Made by a program: the position numbers and the translations under genes. 64,000 nucleotides of DNA. Origin: an uncultured beta proteobacterium (lineage in GTDB: Bacteria > Pseudomonadota > Gammaproteobacteria > Burkholderiales > Burkholderiaceae_C). Under the pieces are notes generated by a model that did no database searches, was not told where the DNA came from, and saw only the letters and a list, made by a program, of their open reading frames with translations. The stretch lies in the NCBI GenBank assembly GCA_903886275.1, contig CAISLN010000106.1, positions 62,001-126,000 on the forward strand. The letters run 5' to 3'. Of this stretch, positions 28,299-41,826 are shown in pieces; within the stretch, counting starts at the first letter, position 1; each line of letters begins with the position of its first letter.

Positions 28299-29993
28299 CT
28301 AAAAGTTGTCGAGCACGGCGCCCTTGCTGGCAGTCGATGCATTGAAGGCAAACTTGGCCTGCACACCGCGGGTGTAGCGTGGTGCCGGTGCGCTCCAGGC
28401 GGCGCGGCGTTTGGCGATCTCAGCGTCCACCACATGGAGTTCCAAAATCAGCTGGCGCGCGTCTATGGTGATGGAGTCGCCTTCTTGCACAAGGGCAATC
28501 AGCCCGCCCACTGCCGCCTCGGGCGCCACATGGCCCACCACCATGCCCCAGGTGCCCCCGGAGAAGCGGCCATCGGTAATCAGGCCCACGCTTTCGCCCA
28601 GTCCCGCACCAATCAGCGCGCCGGTGGGGGCCAGCATTTCGGGCATGCCGGGGCCACCCTTGGGGCCGAGATAGCGCAAGACCATCACGTCTCCTGGCTT
28701 GATCTTGCCGGCCAGAATCGCTTGCAGTGCCGACTGCTCGTCCTCAAACACGCGGGCCGGGCCGGTCATCACCGGGTTCTTCAGGCCGGTGATCTTGGCC
28801 ACTGCGCCTTCTGGTGACAGGTTGCCCTTCAAAATAGCCAAGTGGCCCTGGGCGTACATCGGCTTGTCAATGGGGCGTATCACATCCTGGTCGGCGCGCG
28901 GCACATCGGGCACGTCTTTAAGCACCTCGGCAATGGTCTGGCCGGTGATGGTGATGCAGTCGCCGTGCAGCAGTCCGGCGCTCAGCAGCGTCTTCATGAC
29001 CTGGGGAATGCCACCGGCCTGGTGCAGGTCTACCGCTAGGTACTTTCCGCTGGGTTTGAGGTCGCACAGCACCGGGGTCTTGATGCGCACGCGCTCGAAG
29101 TCGTCAATCGACCATTCCACCTCTGCGGCGTGCGCAATGGCCAGAAAGTGCAGCACGGCATTGGTCGAGCCCCCTGTGGCCATGATGACGGCCACGGCGT
29201 TTTCAATCGATTTGCGGGTGACGATGTCGCGCGGCTTGATATCTTTTTTGATGGCCTCGATCAGCACCTTGGCCGACTCCTTGGCCGAGTTCATCTTCTC
29301 GTCGTGCGGATTGGCCATGGTGGAGGAATAGGGCAGGGAGATGCCCAAGGCCTCAAAGGCCGAACTCATGGTGTTGGCCGTGTACATGCCGCCGCAGGAA
29401 CCGGTGCCGGGAATGGCGCGCAGCTCGATCTGGTGCAGGTCCTCGTCGCTCAGGCGCCCGGCCGCGTTCTCGCCCACGGCCTCAAAGACGCTGACGATGT
29501 TGAGGTCGCGGCCCTGGTATTTGCCCGGCAGGATGGTGCCGCCATAGACATAGATGGCCGGCACATTGGCGCGCAGCATGCCCATCAGGCCGCCGGGCAT
29601 GTTCTTGTCGCAGCCGCCCACCACCAGCACGCCGTCCATCCACTGGCCCTGCACGCAGGTCTCTATGCAGTCACTGATGACTTCGCGGCTGACCAGTGAG
29701 TACTTCATGCCCTCGGTGCCCATGGCCATGCCATCGGAAATGGTGGGGGTGCCAAACACCTGCGCATTGCCACCGGCCTCTTCAATGCCGGCGATGGCCG
29801 CGTCCGCCAACCTTTGCAGGCCGCTGTTGCAGGGGGTGATGGTGCTGTGGCCGTTGGCCACACCGACCATGGGTTTCTTGAAGTCGCTTTCCTCGTAGCC
29901 CATGGCGTAGTACATGGAGCGGTTGGGCGCGCGCGACTTGCCCTCGGTGATGTTCTTGCTGCGGGGGTTGAGTGTGACCGGTTTGGTGTCCAT
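28299..29993 (-). CDS. ilvD: Dihydroxy-acid dehydratase
   Basis: The 564-residue iron-sulfur enzyme performs the third step of valine/isoleucine synthesis, dehydrating dihydroxyisovalerate or dihydroxymethylvalerate. Cluster-ligand and family motifs are present: [20 protein letters not shown] (about residues 124 to 143), [20 protein letters not shown] (about 195 to 214) and the C-terminal [11 protein letters not shown] with [16 protein letters not shown] start at ATG 29993 ([20 protein letters not shown]); the longer frame to 30194 overlaps the divergent lgt start. It is unlinked from the ilvBNC cluster and divergent from lgt. Confidence 0.95.
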   Translation of the reverse strand: MDTKPVTLNPRSKNITEGKSRAPNRSMYYAMGYEESDFKKPMVGVANGHSTITPCNSGLQRLADAAIAGIEEAGGNAQVFGTPTISDGMAMGTEGMKYSLVSREVISDCIETCVQGQWMDGVLVVGGCDKNMPGGLMGMLRANVPAIYVYGGTILPGKYQGRDLNIVSVFEAVGENAAGRLSDEDLHQIELRAIPGTGSCGGMYTANTMSSAFEALGISLPYSSTMANPHDEKMNSAKESAKVLIEAIKKDIKPRDIVTRKSIENAVAVIMATGGSTNAVLHFLAIAHAAEVEWSIDDFERVRIKTPVLCDLKPSGKYLAVDLHQAGGIPQVMKTLLSAGLLHGDCITITGQTIAEVLKDVPDVPRADQDVIRPIDKPMYAQGHLAILKGNLSPEGAVAKITGLKNPVMTGPARVFEDEQSALQAILAGKIKPGDVMVLRYLGPKGGPGMPEMLAPTGALIGAGLGESVGLITDGRFSGGTWGMVVGHVAPEAAVGGLIALVQEGDSITIDARQLILELHVVDAEIAKRRAAWSAPAPRYTRGVQAKFAFNASTASKGAVLDNF

Positions 29994-30134
29994 GGGGTTC
30001 TTTGAATAGGGCGTGCAATGTGGCGCTGCAGTGTCACAGAAAGCGGGGCTGCGGTTTTGCTCTTGTCTGTGAGTCCCTGTGGCGCGCACGGAATCCACGG
30101 TCCGGGCGCACGGGCTCCGTGCACAATGCAGGCC

Positions 30135-30956
30135 ATGTTGATACATCCCCAAATCGATCCCGTCGCCCTGCAAATCGGCCCCCTGGCCGTGCACTGGTAC
30201 GGAGTGACCTACTTAGTGGCCTTTGGCCTGTTCCTTTTCTTGGCCAAACTGCGCCTCAAGCACGCACCCTATGCCAGCATGACCGGCGCCTCGGCCTGGA
30301 GCTACAAGGACATCGAAGACTTTTTGTTCCTGGGCGTGATGGGCGTGGTGTTGGGCGGGCGCATTGGCTATTGCCTGTTTTACAAGCCGGGCTATTACGC
30401 CAGCCATCCGCTGGAAGTGTTTTTTGTCTGGCAGGGCGGCATGAGTTTTCATGGCGGCATGCTCGGCGTGGCCGCAGCCGGGGTCTGGTTTGCCTATTCA
30501 CGTTCCAAGCCGTTCTTGCAGGTGGCCGATTTTGTGGTGCCCTGTGTGCCCACGGGCCTGGCCTGCGGGCGGGTGGGCAACTTTATCAACGGTGAGCTGT
30601 GGGGCCGCGTGGCAGACCCTTCCCTGCCCTGGGCGATGGTGTTTCGTGGCGCGGGTGACGCGCCGCGCCACCCCTCGCAGGTCTACCAGTTCCTAATGGA
30701 AGGCTTGCTGCTGTTTGTTTTGCTGTGGTGGTATGCCCGCACTGCGCCGCAGCAGGGAAGGGTGGCGGCAGCGTTTTTGTTTGGCTATGGCGTGTTCCGC
30801 TTTATCGCCGAGTTCTTTCGCGAGCCGGACGCGCACCTGGGCCTGCTGTCGCTGGGCATGAGCATGGGGCAGTGGCTGTGCATCCCCATGATTTTGTTGG
30901 GCGCCGGGCTTTGGCTTTATGCGGGGCGTTCTGCCAAGCCGGGCAATGCGTTGTGA
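30135..30956 (+). CDS. lgt: Phosphatidylglycerol--prolipoprotein diacylglyceryl transferase
   Basis: The 273-residue inner-membrane enzyme attaches diacylglycerol to the lipobox cysteine of prolipoproteins. Lgt features are visible: [20 protein letters not shown] near the N-terminus, [28 protein letters not shown] and the signature [17 protein letters not shown]. About seven hydrophobic segments are present. I choose the second of two close ATGs (30135, [15 protein letters not shown]); 30126 adds three residues. The stop codon overlaps the next start (TGATG), so the enoyl-CoA hydratase gene is translationally coupled. Confidence 0.94.
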   Translation: MLIHPQIDPVALQIGPLAVHWYGVTYLVAFGLFLFLAKLRLKHAPYASMTGASAWSYKDIEDFLFLGVMGVVLGGRIGYCLFYKPGYYASHPLEVFFVWQGGMSFHGGMLGVAAAGVWFAYSRSKPFLQVADFVVPCVPTGLACGRVGNFINGELWGRVADPSLPWAMVFRGAGDAPRHPSQVYQFLMEGLLLFVLLWWYARTAPQQGRVAAAFLFGYGVFRFIAEFFREPDAHLGLLSLGMSMGQWLCIPMILLGAGLWLYAGRSAKPGNAL

Positions 30957-31711
30957 TGGATGGCGCCATCGAGGTCACGCAAGATGGCCCAATCACCACG
31001 GTCACCCTGCACAACCCGGACAAGCTCAATGCCATGTCGCGCGCCATGTGGCGCGAGCTCAAGGCGGTGTTCGAAGCCATCCAAGCCGACGCACATTGCC
31101 GCTGCGTGCTGGTGCGCGGCGCAGGCTCCCATTTCTGCGCTGGTGGCGACATCGCCGAGTACCCGGGCTTTCGCTTTGACGAGGCCGCGCTGCGCCGCTT
31201 CCACGAGCAAGAGGTGTGGGGCGCGCTGGCTGCCATGCTGGCCTGCGATGTGCCACTGATTGCCCAGATTCAGGGCGCCTGTATGGGCGCCGGGGTGGAA
31301 ATTGCCAGCACCTGCGACCTGCGTTTGGCGGGCGAGGACGCCAACTTTGGCGCTCCGATTGCCCGTCTGGGCTTTCCGATGGCGCCCAACGAAGCCGCTC
31401 TGGTGGGTGGCGCCGTGGGCGAGTTGACGGCGCGCGCCATGCTGCTGGGTGCCGAAGTGTTTGGCGCTGCGCACATGGCGGCACAGGGTTTTCTGACCAG
31501 GGTGTTGCCAATGGCCGAACTGGAAGCCGCTTGTTTAGGCCTGGCGCGGCGTGTGGCCACCTTGGCCCCGCAAGCGGCGCGTTTGAACAAGCAAACCCTG
31601 CGCGCCCTGAAGAAGGGCGAGCAGATTGAAAACCCTTACGCCTATGCCGCAGCGCCCGAGCACCGGGAGGGCATCAGCGCCTTTATCGCCAAACGCAAAC
31701 CCCAGTTCTGA
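30956..31711 (+). CDS. Enoyl-CoA hydratase/isomerase family protein
   Basis: The 251-residue crotonase-fold protein shows the oxyanion-hole segments HFCAGGDIAEYPGF (about residues 61 to 74) and IQGACMGAGVEIASTCDLRL (about residues 103 to 122). Of the two Glu residues used by bacterial enoyl-CoA hydratases, positions corresponding to them (GFPMAPNEAALVGGAVG) are only partly conserved, so it could be an isomerase or another crotonase. It overlaps lgt by one base and is 24 bases before the acyl-CoA synthetase gene, suggesting a small acyl-CoA module. The exact substrate is unknown. Confidence 0.82.
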   Translation: MDGAIEVTQDGPITTVTLHNPDKLNAMSRAMWRELKAVFEAIQADAHCRCVLVRGAGSHFCAGGDIAEYPGFRFDEAALRRFHEQEVWGALAAMLACDVPLIAQIQGACMGAGVEIASTCDLRLAGEDANFGAPIARLGFPMAPNEAALVGGAVGELTARAMLLGAEVFGAAHMAAQGFLTRVLPMAELEAACLGLARRVATLAPQAARLNKQTLRALKKGEQIENPYAYAAAPEHREGISAFIAKRKPQF

Positions 31712-31735
31712 ACCGATGCGCACCAAGAGTCCACC

Positions 31736-33295
31736 ATGAGCAAGCTGCCAATCAACGCCAATTTGTTTGCCGCCCTGCGCGCGGGCTTTCCTGCGGACCT
31801 GCAATCGGTGGCGGTAGAGACCGATAGCGGCCTTTGCTACTCCTGGCAGGACCTGGAAGAGGGCACGGCCATGCTGGCCAACCTGCTGGAGTCGCTGGAG
31901 TTGCCCACCGGTTCACGCATTGCGGTGCAGGTGGAAAAGTCGGTGGAGGCGCTGATGCTGTACCTCGCCACGCTGCGCGCCGGCCTGGTTTACCTGCCGC
32001 TCAACACCGCCTACCAAGCCGCTGAGATGGCCTATTTCATAGCGGACGCCCAGCCGGCCGTGGTGGTCTGCTCCGGGCGCAACTTTGGCTGGCTCAGCAA
32101 GCTGGCCTTTGTGGCAGGCACAAGCTATGTGTTTACGCTCAATGAGGATCGCAGTGGCTCCCTGCTGGAACGTGCCGCCCCGTTGGGCCGCAGCCACCCT
32201 GTGGCGCAGCGTTCCTGCGACGATTTGGCCGCCATCATCTACACCAGCGGCACCACCGGGCGCAGCAAGGGTGCCATGCTGTCGCACGGCAATCTGCTGA
32301 GCAACGCGCAACTGCTGCACCAGGCCTGGGGCTGGCGCAGTGCGCAGGAGGGCGGTGATGTGCTGGTCCATGCGCTGCCGATCTTCCATGTGCATGGCTT
32401 GTTTGTGGCCATTCACGGCGCGCTCTTGAGCGGCAGCAAGATGCTCTGGATGGGCAGGTTCGACGTGCGCACCGCATTGAATTATTTTTCGCGTGCCACC
32501 TTGTTCATGGGCGTGCCCACCCTGTATGTGCGCCTGCTCGCCGAGCCGGGACTGAACCGCAACGCGGTGCGCAGCATGCGCCTGTTTGTCTCGGGCTCCG
32601 CACCGCTGTTGATGGAGACCTTTGCCGACTGGCAGGAGCGCACCGGCCACACCATTCTGGAGCGCTATGGCATGAGCGAGACCATCATGCTGACCTCCAA
32701 TCCCTATTTTTCAAAAGAGGGCGAGCGCAAGGGTGGCACGGTGGGTCGCGCCCTGGCGGGCGTGCAGTTGCGCGTGGTGGCCGATGACGGCCAGGCCCTG
32801 CCCACAGGTGAGGTGGGCGGCATTGAGGTCAAGGGCCCTGGCGTGTTCCAAGGCTACTGGAACATGCCCGAAAAAACGGCGGAAGAATTCACGGCCGACG
32901 GCTTCTTCAAGACCGGCGATGTGGGTCGCGTCGATGCCCAGGGCTATGTGACCATTGTTGGGCGCAGCAAGGACATGATCATCAGCGGCGGTTATAACGT
33001 CTATCCGGCCGAGATCGAGGGCACTATCAATGCCCTGCCCGGTGTGGCCGAGAGCGCGGTGGTCGGGGTGCCGGACACTGACTTTGGCGAGGTGGGTGTG
33101 GCAGTGGTGGTTGCCAGGGCGGGTGCAGTGGCGCCTGAGTCCGCCGCGATCCTGGCGGCATTGCGCTCCACGTTGGCAAACTTCAAGATACCCAAGCGCT
33201 GTTATGTGGTGGCTGAGTTGCCGCGTAATGCCATGGGCAAGGTGCAAAAAAACCTGTTGCGCGCGCAGTATGCAAAAGAGCAGGTTGCGCGCTGA
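31736..33295 (+). CDS. matB: Malonyl-CoA synthetase-like acyl-CoA ligase
   Basis: The 519-residue member of the ANL superfamily carries IIYTSGTTGRSKGAMLSHGN (about residues 167 to 186), the YGMSETIM adenylation motif (about 306), TGDVGRVDAQGYVTIVGRSK (about 392 to 411) and the catalytic lysine in MGKVQKNLL near the C-terminus. The MSKLPINANLFAALRAGFP start and overall pattern resemble MatB, which activates malonate (or methylmalonate) to the CoA ester. It lies after an enoyl-CoA hydratase gene, and malonyl-CoA decarboxylase is not seen. The exact acid specificity needs active-site comparison, so the symbol is tentative. Confidence 0.75.
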   Translation: MSKLPINANLFAALRAGFPADLQSVAVETDSGLCYSWQDLEEGTAMLANLLESLELPTGSRIAVQVEKSVEALMLYLATLRAGLVYLPLNTAYQAAEMAYFIADAQPAVVVCSGRNFGWLSKLAFVAGTSYVFTLNEDRSGSLLERAAPLGRSHPVAQRSCDDLAAIIYTSGTTGRSKGAMLSHGNLLSNAQLLHQAWGWRSAQEGGDVLVHALPIFHVHGLFVAIHGALLSGSKMLWMGRFDVRTALNYFSRATLFMGVPTLYVRLLAEPGLNRNAVRSMRLFVSGSAPLLMETFADWQERTGHTILERYGMSETIMLTSNPYFSKEGERKGGTVGRALAGVQLRVVADDGQALPTGEVGGIEVKGPGVFQGYWNMPEKTAEEFTADGFFKTGDVGRVDAQGYVTIVGRSKDMIISGGYNVYPAEIEGTINALPGVAESAVVGVPDTDFGEVGVAVVVARAGAVAPESAAILAALRSTLANFKIPKRCYVVAELPRNAMGKVQKNLLRAQYAKEQVAR

Positions 33296-33342
33296 CTAGC
33301 TGCCATTTTTTGAACCGGCGCCAACCCTGTCACGACCCCACC

Positions 33343-36492
<3,150 letters not shown>

Positions 36493-36554
36493 GGCGATTG
36501 CTGGACGTGAATCAGACTAAGATGCCAGTTCAAAAATAACGAGTTGGAAACGCT

Positions 36555-37616
36555 GTGCCACAACAAGTCCTCATTGTCGATGACACCGAAATCAACTTGA
36601 TTCTCTTTGGTGCACTGGTCAAAAAGCTCGATAACTGCCATGCGCATGTTTTTGCAGATGCGCGCCAAGCGCTGGCTTGGGTTACCGATAACGTCCCCGA
36701 CCTGATCATTGTGGATTACATGATGCCTGAGCTCGACGGCATCGAGTTTATTCGCTTGGTGCGCAACATGCCCAAGCACAAGTTGGTGCCTATCCTCATG
36801 ATCACGGCCAACGACCAGAAGCAGATTCGCTACAGCGCGCTGGACATTGGGGCCAACGATTTCCTGCCCAAGCCGATTGACAAAGTGGAGTTTTTGGCAA
36901 GGGCCCGCAATATGCTGAGTCTGAACGAAGCGCGCAAGCACATGGCCGACCATGCATCTTGGCTGGCGGGCGAGGTGCGCAAGGCGACGCAAGAAATTGT
37001 GCTGCGCGAGCGCGAAACGGTTTTTCGCCTGACCAAGGCGGCCGAATACCGCGATCCGGAGACCGGCGCGCACATATTGCGCATGTCCCATTACTCGATG
37101 CTGATCGCCCGCGAGCTGGGGTTGTCCGAAGAGGATCAGCAACTGCTGCTGGAAGCGGCACCGATGCACGACATCGGCAAGGTAGGTATTGCTGACAACA
37201 TTTTGCTCAAGCCTGGGCCACTGACGCCCGAGGAATTCGAGGTCATGAAGCAGCACGCCACCTTCGGCTATGAACTGCTGGCAGGCAGTGCCTCCAAGCT
37301 TTTGCAGGCTGCGGCTGAAATTGCCAAAGGGCACCATGAAAAGTTTGACGGCAGTGGCTACCCGGGTGGCATCAGTGGCCAAGACATACCGATCTTTAGT
37401 CGCATTGTGGCGGTGGCCGATGTGTTTGATGCGCTGACTTCCGAGCGTCCGTACAAAAAGGCATGGAGCCTGGAGGCGGCTGTGGATTTTTTGAAGAACG
37501 GCGCCGGCACACATTTCGATCCGGCCTGCGTCAAGGCCTTTCTGGACGCCTGGGAGCAGGTCGAGGTGGTGCGCAACACATACCAGGAAGACTCGTTGCC
37601 TGTGGCCGATCTGTAA
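36555..37616 (+). CDS. HD-GYP domain response regulator (RpfG-like c-di-GMP phosphodiesterase)
   Basis: The 353-residue protein starts at GTG 36555 (PQQVLIVDDTEINLILFGAL). The receiver domain has the phosphoacceptor Asp54 in LIIVDYMMPELDG and Lys in FLPKPIDKVEF. The HD-GYP domain (about residues 155 to 340) has the HD pair His205-Asp206 in APMHDIGKVG, HH in AKGHHEKFDGSGYPGG and the GYP triplet at residues 268 to 270. All metal ligands appear present, so it should hydrolyse cyclic di-GMP when phosphorylated. It lies downstream of the hybrid kinase on the same strand and is the likely recipient of its phosphorelay. Confidence 0.9.
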   Translation: MPQQVLIVDDTEINLILFGALVKKLDNCHAHVFADARQALAWVTDNVPDLIIVDYMMPELDGIEFIRLVRNMPKHKLVPILMITANDQKQIRYSALDIGANDFLPKPIDKVEFLARARNMLSLNEARKHMADHASWLAGEVRKATQEIVLRERETVFRLTKAAEYRDPETGAHILRMSHYSMLIARELGLSEEDQQLLLEAAPMHDIGKVGIADNILLKPGPLTPEEFEVMKQHATFGYELLAGSASKLLQAAAEIAKGHHEKFDGSGYPGGISGQDIPIFSRIVAVADVFDALTSERPYKKAWSLEAAVDFLKNGAGTHFDPACVKAFLDAWEQVEVVRNTYQEDSLPVADL

Positions 37617-37689
37617 ATTGCAGGCCTGCGTCTGGCGGCGGCTCCGCGCGCAACTGGCGCCGCCAAGCCAAGTGGCCAAGGGTTGCATC

Positions 37690-37703
37690 TTGATTTGAAT
37701 CAA
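37690..37703 (+). promoter_or_regulatory. FNR/ANR box upstream of ccoI
   Basis: TTGAT-TTGA-ATCAA is a perfect palindromic FNR site, the consensus being TTGAT-N4-ATCAA. Its centre (37696.5) is 41.5 bases before 37738, the ATG of ccoI, with CACACT at 37725-37730 in the -10 position. This is class II activator geometry and predicts a transcript with almost no leader. Confidence 0.85.
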
Positions 37704-37737
37704 GGCTAGCCTGAGCGCGCAAGGCACACTAGCGACC

Positions 37738-40089
37738 ATGTCCTTAGCTAACCTGGGTGTCGCTGCGCCCGATTCCCTGATCCCACCCGCCCCGTTTGGC
37801 GGCTCCGCGCCTTTGACGCCCATTGCCCCGCACAGCAGCGAATCCCTGCGGCTGCTGGACGATCCGCAGGAGTGGACGGCCTTTAGTCGCCCCGCAGGCC
37901 AGGGTTGCTGGGAATCCAGTGTGATGGTGGAAGGCATGCACTGTGCCGCCTGCAGTTTCACGGTGGAAGAGGCGATTGCCGCCGTGCCAGGCGTGTTGCA
38001 AGTTCAGGTGAGCGCTGGCAGCCACAGGGCCAAGGTGGTATGGGATGCGGCACAGGTGCAACCCTCGGCCTGGATGCAGGCCATACAAAAGCGCGGTTAC
38101 CGGGGCGTGCCGGCCAACGATGTTTTTGCCAATGAACGCCGCCGCAAGGAAGCGCGCAAGGCGCTGTGGCGCTGGCTGGTGGCGGGCTTGTGCATGATGC
38201 AGGTGATGATGTATGCCTACCCGGCCTACATTGCGCACCGCGGTGACCTGTCTATGGAAATGGAGCAGTTGCTGCGCTGGGCCTCCTGGGTGCTGTCGCT
38301 GCCCGTCATGCTGTTTTCCTGCGGTATATTTTTCAGCAACGCTTGGCGTGATCTGCGCCGGGGCGCCATCAGCATGGACCTGCCGGTGGCCATAGGCATT
38401 GGCATTACCTTTGCGGTCAGCAGCGTTGGCACCTTTGTACCAGATGGTGTGTTCGGCAGGGAGGTGTATTTCGATTCGCTCACCATGTTCGTCTTCTTCT
38501 TGCTGACCGGACGCTGGCTGGAGTCGCGCCTGCGTGATCGGACTGCTGGTGCGCTGGAAGCACTGATGAACCGCTTGCCCGACAGCCTGGAGCGCCTCAA
38601 TGTGCAGGGCTTTTTTGAGCGGGTGGCGACCCGGCGTTTGGCCGTGGGTGATCTGGTTCGGGTGCACCCGGGCGAAGCCTTTGCCGCCGACGGCGTGGTG
38701 GAGCAGGGGGAGACCTTGGTCGATGAGGCCCTTCTGACCGGTGAGTCCCATGCCCTGCACAGGGGGCCGGGCACCTCAGTGGTGGCTGGAAGCCACAACC
38801 TGAGTGCCACGGTGCAGGTGCGTGTGCAAGGCATTGGAGAGCAAACCCGCTTCGCGCAGATTGTTGCCTTGATGCAAAGTGCCTCAACCACCAAGCCCAG
38901 CACTGCAGCCCTGGCCGACCGACTGGCGCGCCCCTTTTTGATCGGCGTGCTGCTGGCCGCCGGCCTTTCCTGTTTGTGGTGGTGGCAGACCGATCCGGAG
39001 CGAGCCCTGATGGTGGCGGTTGCGGTGCTGGTGGTCACCTGCCCCTGCGCCCTGTCCCTGGCAACGCCTGCGGCGATGTTGGCGGCAGCTGGAAATTTGG
39101 CGCGCCAAGGCGTACTGGTGCGCAATTTGCAGGCATTGGAGGCATTGTCCCAAGCGGACACCGTGGTGTTTGACAAGACCGGAACCCTCACCCGTGACGC
39201 CATGGCGCTCGGGCGCATCGATGTCCGCAGTGGTATGGCGCTTAGCCAAGTGGTGCAGATGGCGGCGGCCCTGGCAAAGCACTCCCTGCACCCGGCTTCC
39301 AAGGCCTTGGCCGTGGCGGCACGACAAGCTGAACACGCAGCACCCGCCTGGGTCTGTGATGCGGTGAAGGAACATGCCGGCCAGGGGCTTGAGGGACAAG
39401 TCGTGCAGGCGTCTGCAGGCAAGCGCAATACGTTGCGCCTGGGTTCTGCGGCATTCTGTGGTATGACGGGCGATGGCGCCGATACCCTGCGCACCTGCCT
39501 GAGTGATGAGCAGGGCTGGCTGGCAACCTTTGAAGTGTGCGAGGAGTTGCGCCTGCAGGCGAAACAGGCAGTCGCTGCGCTGACCCGTTCGGGTGTGCAG
39601 GTGCACCTGCTGTCGGGAGACGGTGCCCAATCCGTGTCCCGGGTTGCGGCCGATACCGGCATTGCTAACTATCATGGTGGCTGTTCTCCAGCCGAAAAAC
39701 TGGCGGTGTTGCGCGGTCTGCAGGCGCAGGGGCGCAAGGTGGTTATGGTTGGCGATGGCCTCAATGACGGGCCGGTACTGGCGGGTGCGCATGTCTCTTT
39801 TGCCTTTGGTCAGGCGGTGCCACTGGCACAGGCGCAGTCTGATTTTGTGGTGCTGGGTGATCAGTTGATGGCGGTGGCGCACGCGGTGCGGCTGGCGCGT
39901 AAAACCATGGCCGTGGTGCGCCAAAATTTGTGGTGGGCCCTGTTGTACAACGCAGCCTGTGTGCCTCTGGCCGTGGTCGGCCTGTTGCCGGCCTGGCTGG
40001 CGGGCTTGGGCATGGCTTGCAGTTCGCTGGTGGTTGTTGTCAATGCCCTGCGTCTTACGGCATTGGTCGAGTCTCCCAAAGGAAATTGA
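37738..40089 (+). CDS. ccoI: Copper-translocating P-type ATPase for cbb3 oxidase assembly
   Basis: The 783-residue P1B ATPase has a heavy-metal-binding domain with Cys69 and Cys72 (GMHCAACSF) and about eight membrane helices. The transmembrane Cys435-Pro-Cys437 lies in VVTCPCALSLATP, the phosphorylation Asp479 in DKTGTLT, and the hinge GDGLNDGPVL near residue 678. It delivers copper towards the CuB site of cytochrome cbb3 oxidase (FixI/CcoI function), as its position directly before ccoS and ccoNOQP shows. The segment LDDPQEWTAFSR ahead of the metal-binding domain is typical of CcoI and argues for this ATG, although it has no ribosome site. A perfect FNR box precedes it. Confidence 0.93.
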   Translation: MSLANLGVAAPDSLIPPAPFGGSAPLTPIAPHSSESLRLLDDPQEWTAFSRPAGQGCWESSVMVEGMHCAACSFTVEEAIAAVPGVLQVQVSAGSHRAKVVWDAAQVQPSAWMQAIQKRGYRGVPANDVFANERRRKEARKALWRWLVAGLCMMQVMMYAYPAYIAHRGDLSMEMEQLLRWASWVLSLPVMLFSCGIFFSNAWRDLRRGAISMDLPVAIGIGITFAVSSVGTFVPDGVFGREVYFDSLTMFVFFLLTGRWLESRLRDRTAGALEALMNRLPDSLERLNVQGFFERVATRRLAVGDLVRVHPGEAFAADGVVEQGETLVDEALLTGESHALHRGPGTSVVAGSHNLSATVQVRVQGIGEQTRFAQIVALMQSASTTKPSTAALADRLARPFLIGVLLAAGLSCLWWWQTDPERALMVAVAVLVVTCPCALSLATPAAMLAAAGNLARQGVLVRNLQALEALSQADTVVFDKTGTLTRDAMALGRIDVRSGMALSQVVQMAAALAKHSLHPASKALAVAARQAEHAAPAWVCDAVKEHAGQGLEGQVVQASAGKRNTLRLGSAAFCGMTGDGADTLRTCLSDEQGWLATFEVCEELRLQAKQAVAALTRSGVQVHLLSGDGAQSVSRVAADTGIANYHGGCSPAEKLAVLRGLQAQGRKVVMVGDGLNDGPVLAGAHVSFAFGQAVPLAQAQSDFVVLGDQLMAVAHAVRLARKTMAVVRQNLWWALLYNAACVPLAVVGLLPAWLAGLGMACSSLVVVVNALRLTALVESPKGN

Positions 40090-40226
40090 TGGACATCTTG
40101 TATTTGCTGATCCCACTGTCAGTTGTGTTGGTTTTTTTTATCATCGGCGGGCTGTGGTGGGCCATCGATAGGGGGCAATTTGAAGACATTGAGCGCGAGG
40201 GCGAGCGCATCTTGAAAGACTTGTGA
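40089..40226 (+). CDS. ccoS: cbb3-type cytochrome oxidase assembly protein CcoS
   Basis: This 45-residue protein is a single membrane helix ([20 protein letters not shown]) followed by the conserved short tail [18 protein letters not shown]. CcoS is needed for cofactor insertion (haem and CuB) into cytochrome cbb3 oxidase. Its ATG overlaps the ccoI stop by one base (TGATG), indicating translational coupling. It lies 151 bases before ccoN. Confidence 0.93.
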   Translation: MDILYLLIPLSVVLVFFIIGGLWWAIDRGQFEDIEREGERILKDL

Positions 40227-40305
40227 ACGGCAGCGCAAGACTCATGAAAGGTTGGCGCCGAGTTCGTTGGTATTCTCGGACGGTAACTACGTTTCTAATA
40301 GGGCT

Positions 40306-40319
40306 TTGACTTCCGTCAA
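40306..40319 (+). promoter_or_regulatory. FNR/ANR box upstream of ccoN
   Basis: TTGAC-TTCC-GTCAA is a symmetric FNR/ANR-type site (TTGAY-N4-RTCAA). Its centre at 40312.5 predicts a transcript start near 40354, about 24 bases before the ccoN ATG at 40378, with GAAACT at 40342-40347 in the -10 position. Confidence 0.75.
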
Positions 40320-40377
40320 ACAGAATTTGATGAAGTCAAAAGAAACTCAAGTCAAAGTAATTCATCAAGAGGTAACT

Positions 40378-41814
40378 ATGGCATTTGCAAATCAGAAAGC
40401 CGAGCTGTACAACGACACCGTTGTCCGGCAATTCGCCATCATGACGGTGGTTTGGGGGGTGGTTGGTATGCTGGTCGGCGTCATCATCGCTGCCCAGTTG
40501 GCGTGGCCCGAGCTCAATCTCGGCATTCCATGGCTCACCTTTGGTCGCTTGCGTCCCTTGCATACCAATGCAGTGATTTTCGCGTTCGGTGGCTGCGGAC
40601 TCTTCGCCACCAGTTACTACGTGGTGCAGCGCACATGCCAAGTCCGCATCTTCAGCGACAAACTGGCGGCCTTCACCTTTTGGGGTTGGCAACTGGTCAT
40701 TCTGTTGGCGGCTGTTTCTTTGCCATTGGGTTACACCTCTGGCAAAGAGTACGCCGAGCTGGAGTGGCCGATTGACATCCTGATCACGCTGGTCTGGGTG
40801 GCATACGCCGTGGTGTTTTTTGGCACGGTCGGTACCCGTAAGGTGCGTCACATTTACGTGGCCAACTGGTTTTTCGGTGCCTTCATCTTGGCCGTGGCTC
40901 TGTTGCACCTGGTCAACAGTGCAGAAATCCCGGTCGGGTTCATGAAGTCCTACTCCGCCTATGCCGGCGTGCAAGATGCCATGGTGCAATGGTGGTACGG
41001 CCACAATGCGGTGGGCTTCTTTCTGACCGCTGGTTTCTTGGGCATGATGTATTACTTCATTCCCAAGCAAGCGGGTCGTCCCGTCTATAGCTACCGCCTG
41101 TCCATCGTCCATTTCTGGGCGCTGATTTTCACGTACATGTGGGCGGGTCCTCACCACCTGCACTACACCGCTCTGCCTGACTGGACACAGTCCGTTGGTA
41201 TGGTGTTCTCCCTGATACTTTTGGCACCCAGCTGGGGCGGCATGATCAACGGCGTGATGACCCTCTCCGGCGCCTGGCACAAGCTGCGGGATGACCCGAT
41301 CCTGCGTTTCCTGATCGTGTCCCTGTCCTTCTACGGCATGTCTACCTTTGAAGGTCCGATGATGGCCATCAAGACCGTCAATGCGCTGAGCCACTACACC
41401 GACTGGACCGTAGGTCACGTGCACTCCGGTGCCTTGGGTTGGGTGGGTCTGGTGACTATGGGTTCCATGTACTACCTGATTCCCAAGTTGTTTGGCCAAA
41501 AGCAGATGTACAGCGTCAAGGCCATTGAAGTCCACTTCTGGACCGCGACCATCGGTATCGTGATTTACATCGCAGCTATGTGGATTGCCGGCGTGATGCA
41601 GGGCCTGATGTGGCGCGCGATCAACCCCGATGGCACGCTGACTTACACCTTTGTTGAAAGCGTGAAAGCTACCTATCCGTTCTATGTGCTGCGTCTGCTC
41701 GGCGGACTGCTGTACCTGACCGGTATGGTGATCATGCTGTGGAACACCCTGAAGACTGCCACCGGTGGCCGTGCTGTCAGCGTTGCAGTGCCCACCGCAG
41801 TTGCCCACGCTTGA
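40378..41814 (+). CDS. ccoN: Cytochrome c oxidase, cbb3-type, subunit I
   Basis: The 478-residue catalytic subunit of the high-affinity terminal oxidase has about twelve transmembrane helices. Haem and copper ligands are in [15 protein letters not shown] (haem b), [19 protein letters not shown] (CuB region), the Tyr/His segment [20 protein letters not shown] and [12 protein letters not shown], and the late [15 protein letters not shown]. The start ATG 40378 ([13 protein letters not shown]) has an AGAGGTAAC ribosome site. An upstream in-frame start at 40252 would run through the FNR box and is rejected. It is the first gene of ccoNOQP. Confidence 0.96.
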   Translation: MAFANQKAELYNDTVVRQFAIMTVVWGVVGMLVGVIIAAQLAWPELNLGIPWLTFGRLRPLHTNAVIFAFGGCGLFATSYYVVQRTCQVRIFSDKLAAFTFWGWQLVILLAAVSLPLGYTSGKEYAELEWPIDILITLVWVAYAVVFFGTVGTRKVRHIYVANWFFGAFILAVALLHLVNSAEIPVGFMKSYSAYAGVQDAMVQWWYGHNAVGFFLTAGFLGMMYYFIPKQAGRPVYSYRLSIVHFWALIFTYMWAGPHHLHYTALPDWTQSVGMVFSLILLAPSWGGMINGVMTLSGAWHKLRDDPILRFLIVSLSFYGMSTFEGPMMAIKTVNALSHYTDWTVGHVHSGALGWVGLVTMGSMYYLIPKLFGQKQMYSVKAIEVHFWTATIGIVIYIAAMWIAGVMQGLMWRAINPDGTLTYTFVESVKATYPFYVLRLLGGLLYLTGMVIMLWNTLKTATGGRAVSVAVPTAVAHA

Positions 41815-41826
41815 GGAAGCATAAAA

